Shown: positions 1 to 10,454 of the stretch, piece by piece
Layout: each line of letters opens with the position of its first letter
Numbering within the stretch: the first letter of the stretch is position 1
Assembly: GCA_026120035.1 (NCBI GenBank)
Contig: JALRME010000044.1
Coordinates: 1-64,000, forward strand
Source of the DNA: Coleophoma eucalyptorum
Taxonomy: Eukaryota > Ascomycota > Leotiomycetes > Helotiales > Dermateaceae
DNA: 64,000 nucleotides
Direction: 5' to 3'
Translations under genes and position numbers: made by a program
The notes under the pieces: model-generated
What the model saw: the letters and a program-made list of their open reading frames with translations, nothing else
Database searches by the model: none
What the model was told of the DNA's origin: nothing

Positions 1-114
1 TAGCGATATTCCAACTCTATACACCTATAGGTGGCGTAGCGATATACCAATACCTACATGAGGTATAACGATGTTACCTCGCGTGCAGGTGGTAGATATA
101 TCGATATTCCAGCA
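1..114 (-). repeat. Truncated copy of dispersed repeat family 1 (LTR-like)
   Basis: This stretch matches 7190-7305 closely, including the successive blocks 'gcgatattcca', 'gtagcgatatacca', 'taacgatgttacctc' and 'gtgcaggtggta'. It is cut by the window edge. The right end reads 'gatattccagca', whose complement begins TGCTGGAATATC, close to the TGTTGGAATA start of many Copia-type LTRs. It may therefore be the end of a solo LTR on the minus strand. The repeat relationship is seen directly; the LTR identity is inference. Confidence 0.6.
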
Positions 115-481
115 CTTACGCTAAAGATTACGATAGATGAATCATAGATAACAGCAAAGTTAGATTAATGTATTAGATTTACGATATAGAATTTAAGACG
201 TCTTCTTTCTTAACTTCTAGAAGTTTATTGACTACTATAGCTAATAGAAATCCAAGCGACTTACGATTAAGGAAATGTTTAATCGTATATCTAGATTAGA
301 AGGGATCACTGATCGAGTGATATTAGCCACCGAAGCATTAGTGAATTTGATAAGTTATTCAATCCTAAGTATATAGCATGTAGATAAGTCGAATATAGAG
401 CAGTGGTATCCCGATTCTTCGACGGAATCCTAGAAGAGAACTAAGAAAGATGACCTTCATTCCGGCACAAAACGAAAAACG

Positions 482-751
482 GATTCAGAACCCATCATCT
501 GCCTGGAACTACTCGCTAGCTGTCAGAACAAAGTATTACTTGTTCGACAATATAACATCCTCGAGCAGAGAGCTTATGAAGTCTTGGGGATCCCATTCCT
601 TGGCGTCGAACAATGGGCGTCTTTATACGCCTTCCTAGCCCGTTCATGGTTCACTAGAGCATGGACCGTACAAGAGGTCATCTGCGCGCGGAAGGCTACT
701 ATAATCTGTGGGGGTGTTCCTTTAATATGGTCAACCGTCTCTTTTGCCGTA
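482..751 (+). pseudogene. HET-domain (heterokaryon incompatibility) gene fragment
   Basis: Frame 2 encodes about 90 residues that include 'RAYEVLGIPFLG', 'LYAFLARSWFTRAWTVQEV' and 'ARKATIICGGVPLIW'. This resembles the central part of HET proteins, where R-x-W-F-x-R-x-W-x-x-Q-E is followed by a 'CG...W' block. HET proteins trigger cell death after fusion of incompatible hyphae. No start, no N-terminal motif and no C-terminal half can be found, and the surrounding DNA is AT-rich and repeat-laden. I read it as a relic rather than an exon of a working gene. Confidence 0.6.
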
Positions 752-895
752 CAAGAGCAACGTAAAATAGTGTTAACAGTAACAAAAGTAGCTGAAAGAA
801 ATATATAGTAATAATTATTCCTATGAGACTATACTAATACCTAAAATCCTCTCTCTTCATCTTTCCGTCCTCTTATCTTATTACTCTCTACTTAA

Positions 896-1639
896 TTAAG
901 CCTTAATCGGCTGGTCCCGTTGTAACTTGTCTTCTAAGTCGTTGAAATTGCCGTCTGGATTTATTAGCTGCGCCTCTTGGCTAACAAAGTTATTAACCGG
1001 CTGTCGTATAAGGCCGAAGAATCTATATTCATTAATATAATCTGTCTTATCCATCTAGTTCGTAAGATGTATAGTGAACCTAAGGACACTAGGATAATCA
1101 TAGGATATACTCGCAATCTTAGTGACTATGATCTTCTAACGTAGGTGCTTATTGTGTATACCCTTGAGATACTTGATGGCGGTATTTCCGTCGGAGCTAT
1201 AGTAATGCAAACCTAAAAAGTCGGGGGGCGACGAGGCAACTCGCTTTATGAAGTTAGCGATCTATATCTCGTCAGCCGTATCACTGGCGTAAGACGGACT
1301 ATATAGTTTCTTACCTTTTTGCTGGCGTAAGGGAACCATTTGTTTAAACCAGATATCGGCTGTATGCTATAAGGAGATACTAGCGCGCTTAGGTTCGTTG
1401 AAGAATATAATGATGGGTTGGTTGGACTTCTTAATGTTCGCCCACTCGTCGCCGTAGAGCTAGGCCTCAAGATGGACCATCGGACGAAAAGGAGCGCGGC
1501 CTTTAAGCTCAAGAGGCACCTAGGTATTCTAGTTAGCGACAGAGGAGATAGGGCCGTCGAAATCGACTTGGTTGATCTTATCGGGAATGTCACGGGTGTT
1601 GGTCCAATCCCAAAGGAGCATACGCTTCTTGATGACCAT
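896..1639 (-). pseudogene. GH128-like glycoside hydrolase, inactivated by RIP-type C-to-T changes
   Basis: A single minus-strand frame runs from an ATG at 1639 to a stop at 896-898 (248 codons) with no indel, but seven in-frame TAG codons interrupt it (near 1530, 1521, 1461, 1368, 1263, 1137, 1056). Read through these, the protein fits a fungal GH128 (Asl1-like) beta-glucanase. Recognisable blocks are 'KRMLLWDWTN' at the N-terminus, 'FFNEPKRAS' with the expected catalytic Glu, 'DFLGLHYYSSDG', and a C-terminal 'FFGLIRQP' region. Every stop can be explained by CpA-to-TpA changes: TGG or CAG became TAG. That is the signature of repeat-induced point mutation. The gene appears complete in length and not otherwise damaged. 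Family assignment is by pattern recognition; the RIP reading is inference from the stop-codon spectrum. Confidence 0.8.
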
Positions 1640-2302
1640 TATGGCGGAGGAGGAGGAATATTACGAAAGTCTGGTTGTTCAACGTGAAGAGTACCTCAGT
1701 CAAGATGTTTGAAAGCCAGTATAAGTGGTACTAGTGTAAGTAAGAAAGATGGTAACGTGGATTATTGTAGGGGTTGGAGAGGATGTATAAAGCAGCACTT
1801 GTACTCTGCTAGACCGAAGCAAGGAGATTCTGAAGGCTGACCATTTTTATGTACCCTGTTCTGAATAAATAAACCGAGACCTTGTATTTAGCTTCTCGTG
1901 ATCGAATTAGTCAATTGTATCACAAGGCACTTATTTCAAGCGATGAGTAGGCACAACAACTAGCATGAAGAATGTTAGCATTGAGGCGCCCGGTGAGTTT
2001 ACCACGATCATTATACTCTGTCATTGGTAGGTATGTCAGACTGAATGATCAACACACCTCTGGTCAGCCTACTACTATTAGGTAAGGTATTGCGAGTCGA
2101 GGAGGCTGAATTATTGACGGTGGCGCAAGAATGTCAATTTTCAGCTGAAAACTTAAAATTTTCCTCTTTGGCCCAGTTTCTGCGAGGGTGACCACGCAGC
2201 CTCACGTCATATAGACATAACAGTGACGTGAAGATCATTTATAGTGAGTCTCAAATGTTAGGCTCGGTGAGCCCCAAGAGACTGGCACGAAATGGCGAGA
2301 TG

Positions 2303-2310
2303 TATAAAAA
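2303..2310 (+). promoter_or_regulatory. TATA box for the gene at 2404
   Basis: A clean TATAAAAA lies 94 bases upstream of the ATG at 2404. It is followed by a pyrimidine-containing stretch 'gtcttcctactattgag' suitable for transcription start. Strong TATA boxes in fungi often mark highly or conditionally expressed genes. Confidence 0.6.
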
Positions 2311-2403
2311 GTCTTCCTACTATTGAGTTTTACATATTCAATCAACTACCAACAAATTCCTAAATACTTTTAACGCATCTATAACAGATCTCAAATTATC
2401 ATT

Positions 2404-3642
2404 ATGCATTACATCAACATCCACAACAAGTCCGACCACGACCAAACCTTCGAGGTTCATGGTTACAATAATGATAACAATATCACAGTCAAGCCCCACG
2501 CCACGGTTGTCCTGCCCGCAGCTGACCATACTTCGGGGGCCATCATCGCACTTCATGACGGCTACGAAGGTGAGCAGGCTGAGATCACCAAGGATGGCTT
2601 CAATGGAAATGACTTTATTGATCTTTCCAACATCATGGGCGCCGGTGGCAACATGACTGTCCAACAAGTTGGTCTACCACATACGCGCAAGGGCGATCCG
2701 GTCTTCATGCAAGATCTTGATGAGGCGTGGCACAAAGCCTCACAGGGTGTGCGAGACAGCCTCAAAGACTGTGTACACACCGACGCTCATGGCAAAGTTA
2801 CCCGTATCGACGCTATCAAGAACTTCCCTGAGCTCGAGAAATTCGTGCGTAGCTTCGCGAATGGCAAGACCTACATCGGTAACGGTAGCTGGAATGGATC
2901 ACCTGGCGATGCGAATGATAACAACCAGTCTTCCGGAGGCCAAGGTGACCGTGACATCATTATAACCTATAATGATGGTGATGCTGCTCCTGACGGTCGT
3001 CCGGAACTAGCCCATCGCATAGCGGCGAAGATCATTCCACAGACGGTACACTCGGTTGAATCCGTAGAGCGTGCCACTGCCACTGGACCGGGTATCATTC
3101 TGACAAACAAGGGTGACCGCGAGTGCGCTTACTTTTTTTATGACAACTACTGGAATGGCAATGGTTCCGGTGGCGCGAATTTCGACCACCCGCTCAAGAG
3201 TGTCAAGTTGGCCGCCAAAAATTCCACCTTCGTTCCTCTCTCTGTGAGCTTCAAAGGACGCGTGCAGCGTGGCACATATCAGCCAGCCACCTGGGTCGAA
3301 TTCCAGATTGAGGCAAACAACGATCATGCCGCCCACGGCGATATTAGCCTTGAGCAGGGTTGTGATGGTGCAGCAACGATTGCTAGCACAGACGGCAGCA
3401 GGCATATTAATGGATTTACGGAAGATGTGGTTGGGCCAGCTCCCGCAGCTGCGAAAGTGAAGAGGGTTGATGGGGTCGAATGCTTGCAGACGACCATGGG
3501 CAATTGGATGAGCGGGCCGAATCAGGCAGCGATTAAGTGGTTGCAAGAGAAGGTCGGGCAGGACAAGGCCTATATCATAGGCGGAACCGGCGTTCCTGAT
3601 ATAGCTAGCCATAACAAATGCTTGGCTATTGATATGTATTAG
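2404..3642 (+). CDS. Uncharacterised 412-aa protein, intronless
   Basis: This is an open frame of 412 codons with good codon composition, more GC-rich than its surroundings, starting at an ATG 94 bases after a TATA box. The protein begins MHYINIHNKSDHDQTFEVHG, with no hydrophobic signal peptide and no membrane segment. It is rich in Asn, Asp and Gly. Blocks such as 'LHDGYEGEQAEITKDGF', 'DFIDLSNIMGAGGNMTVQQVG' and 'HGDISLEQGCDGAATIAS' suggest a beta-rich globular fold. The 'DISLEQGCDGAATI' part faintly recalls thaumatin/osmotin-like proteins, but the usual disulfide pattern is absent. I do not recognise the family with confidence and give no function. It sits alone between decayed sequence on the left and a gene desert on the right, yet is undamaged, so it is probably under selection. 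Confidence 0.85.
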   Translation: MHYINIHNKSDHDQTFEVHGYNNDNNITVKPHATVVLPAADHTSGAIIALHDGYEGEQAEITKDGFNGNDFIDLSNIMGAGGNMTVQQVGLPHTRKGDPVFMQDLDEAWHKASQGVRDSLKDCVHTDAHGKVTRIDAIKNFPELEKFVRSFANGKTYIGNGSWNGSPGDANDNNQSSGGQGDRDIIITYNDGDAAPDGRPELAHRIAAKIIPQTVHSVESVERATATGPGIILTNKGDRECAYFFYDNYWNGNGSGGANFDHPLKSVKLAAKNSTFVPLSVSFKGRVQRGTYQPATWVEFQIEANNDHAAHGDISLEQGCDGAATIASTDGSRHINGFTEDVVGPAPAAAKVKRVDGVECLQTTMGNWMSGPNQAAIKWLQEKVGQDKAYIIGGTGVPDIASHNKCLAIDMY

Positions 3643-5250
3643 GATTAAGAGTAAACACGTTATAACAACCTGCTCTTATTTTCAACTTCATAAACTCCTT
3701 AGTTCAAGCCCTATGTCTTCTATCTAAGTTAGATTTTGCCTATTATCATCTCTATACGAAGCTTGCGTACTAGGGACTTTCTATAGTTAAGATTAGACAC
3801 TATTATCATTTCAATCAAATTCAACGTGTGCAAATTGCATCACTAGACTCTGATATTGCGGGAATTTACCTCTAATTGCTTTCAGTAAAGATTGAACTCC
3901 TCTTTCTCAACCTGGACTGTCTGCCCCAAAACAGGTGCCTTTGATAGATTCAGCCATATTCCTACACATTTCATACATTCGAGATGAAGAGACTTGACTA
4001 GTAAGTTAAAAAAGAATGAGTCCATCATTAGATTGGCGGCCAGCTTAGTGAGGCGATCGTTTTTACAATCTCCGTGATCTACAACATGATTTAGCGGTTA
4101 GCAGAAGTCATTTATTTCAGAATTTATCCCTACTTTACTAGATGGCAAAAACTGATTACTTAATTCTTCACTAATTTATCTAGAGGCCTGGATTCATCCA
4201 ATGAGTATAATAGTTTAGCTAACACTGCTCCTACGTGAATAGATTCAGCCGTAACATCGTGTATCAAGTTTCTGATTAGATCTTGATCTTTTTCGCTACG
4301 CTGTGTAGCTTGTACTACATCCGAAATGTCGGATTCGCTGCTTGAAGTAATCACAGCCGCAGATTCGATCGATGCAGAGTAAGATACGCTGAGATTGGAG
4401 GGGGTTGTTTGACCGCAGTAGTCATTATCGGGTGTGTCGCAAAAGCAAATATTTACCATTACTTAGTAGCATAATGGCCAGTTCGGTAAGGCAGAAGTTT
4501 CTCAGTGACAGGCTGAAGAAGTGTGGCGCCTTTGTAGCTATCTTTGCATGGGAACCAGACACAATATTAGACTTCCGCTGAGAATCAACGTTTAAATACC
4601 TGGCTACCTGAAGATAAGCGATATTGGTACATGCTTGAGGGAGCAAGAGGGGTAATAAAAGACGAAGTCAAGTCGATAGAATGGTGCGAAAGCTCAGAAT
4701 AATAACACACGGATAGAAAAGGCAGTCGTCGAAAGATGGTCGGGCTTGTAACTGTTAGCATGGCTGCCTGTCAACGTACTTGATATTTTTAGAACTAGAC
4801 AACGGCTCGATCTCGGCTTCAGACGATGATACAATACATGTCGCGTAGGTATGTCTTTTTTTTTCCTAACATGGATAAGTAGTCAAACGCTGAATTACTC
4901 GCCTAAATACAAATCGCATAACTGCTAAGGGCACCCTTTAAGGTCATGACGAAAAGCCTTGCATGCATAAGATCTACGGCTGTGGTTTCCGACTGAGACG
5001 TAAGACAAAAAGTTAATTAAAAGTGCTGTTCAAGTATACCGGTATGAGTCAAAAACCCACTCGCTAGGTACGTAGCAACGTGTCTGACAGCTAGCTGCGC
5101 TTTCTTGTCGTCTCAAATATTAGACAAATTTAACATTTAAGTTCAGGCGTCGAACTATTTAATTACTTACTCCCTTACTTACTCACGTCTACTCCGAAAG
5201 CAAAAAATAATTAACCACAACGGCTTAGAAGTCGAAAGTCACTGATAATT
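3643..5250. other. Intergenic region without a supportable gene
   Basis: This is about 1.6 kb of AT-rich DNA. Two overlapping minus-strand frames (4160-4459 and 4425-4646) are open, but they match nothing I know and are not joined by a convincing intron. No repeats shared with other parts of the window were noticed. Confidence 0.5.
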
Positions 5251-6699
5251 ATGCATCAGGACCACAACCTCCAATGGGGCAAGGTGGCGGAAAACTTGGA
5301 GTACTCGCAGAAAACAAACAATATACAAACCATCACATTTCATAACTTGGTCCCGAAAAACCTACCCACACAACAACACTCGCTCCAACACTTTGCGCGA
5401 GTCTTTTCCTCGACAATCCAGGAATTCTCTACTACAGAGCGAGCCAAGTACCCGCCTAGACCAAAAGCATACAAAGATTTCCCTCTCACAGCAAATCTGT
5501 TTAATGATCAGTTCATAGAGGGAGCAAAATTGAGTAACGATCAAGAGCCCTTGAAGAAGTCCCGGTTTGATTTCGAGGCAAAAAATAAGAGTGGTAATTA
5601 TCCTTACGATGACGACTGTGTGGACATGTACTCGCAAAAGCTGGAGTATTGGATTGAGCGGATTGGGCCACCACCTCAAGAGCACGGCGAGTCAAAGTAA
5701 GTTGACTAGAAACCAAGGAAGAAAGGAGGTGAAAGAACGGCAACTGTTAGTTCAATTAAACAAAGTCTTTTAATTTCCCGCTACTTCGGTGTCCGTTTAT
5801 TAGTAGCTAGTTAGTAAGCTAGCTACACGACGAAATAGGAATATTAAAACTATAGCGCTAGGAAAAAACACAAGTGTTTCCATCCCCAAATCACAACACA
5901 GCTCAAAGATGTGCGAAGGGTGTCACTTGCTAACATAAATGTTAGGAGAGATGAGGTCGAATGGGAAGGGCATGGGGGCTACTCGTTCGCCCAAGGCGAC
6001 CTCAGCGACGCCGCCATCGCAATGCTGCAAGGTAATCAAATGAGAGGGATACTCTTGTTAGCACAGCATCCACTAGTGCCGCTTAAACGTCTAGGAATCA
6101 TCGGCTGCGGGCATTCCTTTGGCTTCGACTACTTCGCGGACTATGCAATGATGTCTTACATGTTTTTCAATGTAGCCGAGGCTACACTTGGCCAAAAGTT
6201 CTTGCAAAAGGTTAGAGGGCTGTCAAGTTTTAAGAAAGTTGTAAGGACTGTAACTGAGCACGGAGATCACGACGCGCACGTGGCACCACATCTTGGATTC
6301 TTTGGAAGTGACTGCTTCGTTTACGATAGTTATACAGTGGAGGTAGCACCTAGACTAGATCCTAAACTGTTATTTGGTGAGGATCTCGGTAGGCTAAAGG
6401 GGTATATGAAGATGTGCTTCACTCATCTCGTAAGATACGACATGATGCTAAGGGAGATGGGCGTCGACCCTGAGTGGGAGAAACGAACTGTGCTTGTTAT
6501 GAGCCAGCTCTTTTTTGTACCGATAACGTACTACAAGGATGGGCAGGAATTTCCGTGGCCGGAGTTTTCGGATACGAAACCTATACTAGAAGAAGACAAG
6601 AAGAGGAAAGAGGAGAGAGCGGCAAAGAGAAGACAAGAGAAGAGATCAATGAAGGCGGAGAGTGCAGCGAAGTCGAAAGAAGCAGCTTTGATAACGTGA
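5251..6699 (+). CDS. Uncharacterised two-exon gene, about 400 aa
   Basis: Exon 1 is 5251-5696 and exon 2 is 5946-6699. The intron (249 bp) has a GTAAGT donor, a 'gctaac' branch-like site and a TTAG acceptor, and removing it joins the two open frames exactly (Glu-Ser-Lys to Arg-Asp-Glu). The protein starts MHQDHNLQWGKVAENLEYSQ. It has a central 'LGIIGCGHSFGFDYFADY' block, and ends in a highly charged, probably coiled or disordered tail rich in Lys, Glu, Arg and Ala (about the last 40 residues, 'EEDKKRKEERAAKRRQEKR'). No signal peptide, transmembrane segment or catalytic motif was recognised. Without the intron, exon 2 would lack an ATG near its beginning, which supports the spliced model. The function is unknown; the tail could bind nucleic acid or a protein partner. 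Confidence 0.65.
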
Positions 6700-6985
6700 T
6701 TTATAAGTTACTAAGAGGTCGCTTGGTAAAAGAATTCTTATTCTGTTCATATAAACCTAATAAAGTTGAGCTTTAAAGTCTAAGATAGCACAAGAAATTG
6801 TAAGCCGATCAGAGTTCACTGAGCCTCGAGATGTAAGTTTAAGAACTGATATAATGTAGAAGATCTTAGTAGTCATAGTAAGAGCAGAATTAGCTGTACT
6901 TAAAGCAGGTTAAGAACTGGCGTAAGCCCGTAGGAGCGTAGGAATCAAAGTGTAGAATAGAATTGAAACTCACAATCATTCACCC
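6700..6985. other. Short intergenic region
   Basis: About 290 bases of AT-rich sequence between the unknown gene and the repeat copy. Nothing recognisable was seen. Confidence 0.4.
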
Positions 6986-7305
6986 TGTTAAAAGATTACT
7001 GTTGGTTGATCTATATATCTCTTATTTCAACTTTAATAGACAGGTCAAAATCGTAAGGTAAAAATGTATATGATTCTTCTAAGTGAGTGTAATGAAGGTC
7101 ATATAAACACCCCTATTGGGTATCGATTCGACCTCCGTAGTAATACAGGTGTAGTGTTTGCATCCGAGCGCAAACACGGGAATAAGCAAGTGGTATAGCG
7201 ATATTCCAAATGTATGCACATATAGGTGGCGTAGCGATATACCAATACATACAAGTGGTGTAACGATGTTACCTCACGTGCAGGTGGTATATCGATGTTC
7301 CAATA
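6986..7305 (-). repeat. Dispersed repeat family 1, probable solo LTR
   Basis: This copy is related to 18311-18533 over its left and middle parts (for example 'gacaggtcaaaa', 'gattcttctaagt', 'tcgatccgacctcc'-type blocks, 'acaaacacggg') and to 1-114 over its right part. The left edge begins 'tgttaaaag' and the right edge ends 'gttccaata', consistent with eroded TG...CA termini. The right third consists of four diverged units of about 30-37 bp, each containing 'gtagcgatat/gatgtt'. No clear target-site duplication was seen. Confidence 0.65.
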
Positions 7306-7924
7306 ACCACAATAGGTAGGGCTAACTTTAAATTGTAAATTTTTTACTACTAAGTAACGGTCGTGAGTGTAGGTGATATTACCAGTGAGACACATTGATA
7401 TCGTGATTAGGATGTGAACGTGCGATTCAAATCCATTTTTAAGCAAATTTAATTAGCTACAAAAGTATTAACACATATACGGTCTGACAGCTGGAAACCT
7501 GAGCTATCTAGATCCTCAAACTTTAGATCGCAGATTTTCATAGCCGAATTAGCCCAATACATTAACAGTTATATCTTAATTTTAGGGTTTCGAAGTCAGT
7601 GAAGTCCTGTATGTAAGAACCTGACCTGCTCAGAATAGACAATTGGGAATCCAGATATTTGTCATGTGACCCAAGACAGTATGCGTAAGCTAGTATGAGC
7701 AGAGTCGGAGGGGTTTCGGACCCAGTAAGCATATAAGAGGGACATGTCATGGAAATTGGTTTCTTTCTCCTCTTCTTTCTTATCTTTTTTGTGTCCTTCG
7801 TACGAGACCTATAGGATATAGTCAATATAAGGTTATTGTGCTCCCAAACACCTCTATCCTGCCATTGATCAAACCTGTGTCTTTACACTGTAAAGATTCA
7901 TCATCCGAGTCTGGCGCGGATACC

Positions 7925-8867
7925 GATGCTAACTCTTGACAATCCCTTTTTTTATTCCTGTGGATCAAGATGAATCGCAGCGGACCAGCAATAATTATCT
8001 GACTTGCAGAACATGCAATCATCATTTTAAATCCTGACTGGTAGATAGGTGTCTCCTCAGCCAGGAACGCATGCAGTCGGATGATGTTGCCAATTCAATA
8101 GGCAAGGAAGACGCAGGCAGTAGCGGTTGTCCGCTTGGTGCAGCCTCCGATATTAGATGCCGGCATCTGGAGTGCGACGATGACTGCTCCGATGACAGAA
8201 GCACACGGTTTACGAAATTAGCATTTTTTTACTCTCTCGCAGCACAGCTCGCTTTTCGATGGTATATCGTTTCCTCGTCAAAATATTGTTGGGCAAGAAG
8301 ATATAGAGGAGAGCACTTCAGAGCACTGTCAGGCCTCCCTATAAAATGTAGATGATACGCCAAAAAGCGAAACCGGTTATACGGCCAACGCCGAAAAACA
8401 GAACCCCACCAAATACGCTCCCCAGCCCGTTGAAAGAATAGAACAATCCCGGGTGGGCCGGACCATTGCGATACAATCAGCATGAATGCAGGGGTGATGG
8501 CTGCCTCGGAAATTCTAAGTAGAAAGCGGTAGATAGCAAGGCCCGCGAAATTCGTACACGCCGTAGTGCATAGTAGGGTGATCCCCCGGGCGGTAACTAA
8601 TGTGCTGATGACACTACGGTCAGAAAGGCGCTGTGTAAGATATGATGTTGGTCACTTGGAAATCAAATAGGCAATGTTAAAGATGGAGGCCATCTAGCTG
8701 TATTCTGACGTTGTCATGTGGGTTGTGATGAAGAGGTTGAAGACGGCTGAGTAGCTAAGAGCCTGTTTGTCGACATCTGCCTCGATGGCAACGGAGCTTG
8801 CACGAACTTTCTTCTCGTTGATTGCAATGGTATTGAAAGGAACCTCTGCCGGCCTATTGTCGGACAT
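7925..8867 (-). pseudogene. Decayed MFS transporter of the allantoate/nicotinate (anion:cation symporter) type
   Basis: On the minus strand an ATG at 8867 opens a frame (MSDNRPAEVPFN...) that continues into typical MFS segments: 'SYSAVFNLFITTHMTTSEY', 'MASIFNIAYLIS', 'YLTQRLSDRSVI', 'RISEAAITPAFMLIVSQW', then 'YSFNGLGSVFGGVLFFGVGR' in a shifted frame. Near the end come 'GGCTKRTTATACVFLAYC' and 'LIHRNKKRDCQEL', which match the last third of DAL5/TNA1-like carriers. In-frame stops replace Trp or Gln codons, at least one frameshift occurs near 8440, and the segment that should hold helices 7-10 is missing. An intact relative lies at 15673-17336. Function is certainly lost. Confidence 0.75.
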
Positions 8868-9962
8868 GATGATCGCTGGTTGTAGAACAATCGGTGAGTG
8901 AAAATTTATTTGCTCATGAAGAAGATTAAGTATGTGGATGGGTTTCCATTCTAATTCATGGTTGATGGCTGGTTGCCTCTTATGAGCCTGAAAATTGAGA
9001 TCATGACCTAGAACAGCCCAGAGAATTTACATTGCTAGTGGACTAAGAAGCCAAGGGCCTAGTCCCATGTGACTATGCCGCTTACAATACCATTCGTCTT
9101 CCCTATACCATCCTCAAACTTCAGAGCCGGAGAAGCATCGTTCAGAGTGCAAAAGAGACTATGATATGTACCCAAACCTTGGCCGCAAAATGTGGGATTG
9201 ACGTTCTAAATCCCGGTAGCAACTGTGTTCTTGAAGATAATTGTTAAGCTTCATAGAAGATGTGCGCCCACACTGTAACAGGATGCTGCTGTGGCAGCCT
9301 GTACGTAGACACTCATTAAAACAATTGAGATTTAATTTGGATGACTGATACACAAGAAACTATATAGCTGCTGGACTGAATATGACAGAGCCTTGCAATA
9401 CTGGACAAGGCGGATATGTCTTCTGTCTCTTCTATGACGCCAAAACTAAGAAGGCATTTGCTATAAAGGGCTCGGGGCGCTAAGGAAGCAGGTGCAATCT
9501 TGAAATATTACAAGATGCTCTCAGAGATGGCGATGCCTGAGGCCAGAGTCCTATGGCGAGTGTCCACGTCGTAAAAGTCCCAGGTGCTGCGCCGGCTGGC
9601 GCTTTGGCAAGGGAAAGAGGTCAATGGGCAAAATCGTAGCACCAGTAATAGATGGACAAGAAAGGGTTTCCCGTCTCAGAGGGCACGGCATATATTGTAA
9701 ATTCTTTCTGTTGTGGGTTTTGAGCTTGATCTAAATTAGTTACGTACTGTAGTGGGATGTAAGTTGGTGTGTAGAGCCGCCTCGGGACTTTCCAACATTG
9801 TCACCGGCGGGCAGATGCGACCGTTGGGGGTCGAGATGCGAATACATACTACTTACTATAGGCGACTAAATTCGCGATTTCGCGCTAGTACATACCCCTC
9901 GGTCGCCTGTGACACGTGGGTATATGTAGGGCGGAATCATTTCGGCTTATACCTAGTAATGT
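8868..9962. other. Gene-free interval
   Basis: About 1.1 kb upstream of the MFS relic. Short frames on both strands (for example 9159-9353) have no recognisable content. It probably contains the former promoter of the dead transporter. Confidence 0.4.
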
Positions 9963-10195
9963 GATAGGAGTGTACTATTCTAGAGTAGGTATGTTTCGCT
10001 AACGTTGTAGTAGTAGGCGCCTAAACTTCTAGGGCTGAGAGGGAAGCGCTACTCTAGGATAGGTATGTTTCGCTAGCGTTGTGGGTCTTATGAACTCATA
10101 TGTCCTACTTCTTGCTCTGAGACGGGAAGCGCTACTCTAGGATAGGTAAGTTTGGCTAGCGGTGAACTCATCTGTCCTACTTCTAGCTCTGATAC
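9963..10195 (+). repeat. Three-unit imperfect tandem repeat, about 70-85 bp per unit
   Basis: The phrase 'ctactctaggataggtatg' or close variants recur at about 9972, 10050 and 10132, followed each time by 'tttcgctagcgttg'-like sequence. Units two and three also share 'gaactcatatgtcctacttct' type text and 'gctctgaga'. The units differ by substitutions and small deletions. The array lies 260 bases upstream of the PEBP-like gene and could be part of its control region or simply a decayed minisatellite. Confidence 0.7.
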
Positions 10196-10454
10196 CCACT
10201 TAGCGAGTATGAGGATGAAAGTTCAGCGTCTTTAAATTATCAAGTATACACGTGAAGGAATTAAACCTATCCCCGAGGATATAGGAGAACAGTTCAAGGA
10301 AGAAGACGGAGAAACAAGGAGTCCGTCTAAAGATATAAAGGATACGAGCGAACCCGTTAGTTCTAATTTACCTCTAATATCATCGCTATCTTATAACTTG
10401 AATTTTCTCTTCCTTCAATAAATAAAATACTACGTTTCTTCTAGCCTACTTACT

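Noticed and set aside
3007..3612. 201-codon minus-strand frame opposite the 412-aa gene
   Set aside because: Shadow of the plus-strand gene, which has the TATA box and better codon use.
4160..4646. Two overlapping minus-strand open frames
   Set aside because: No recognised motif, no convincing splice signals to join them, poor codon quality in AT-rich DNA.
7562..7825. Open minus-strand frame downstream of the MFS relic
   Set aside because: Begins beyond the end of the transporter homology and shows no recognisable content.
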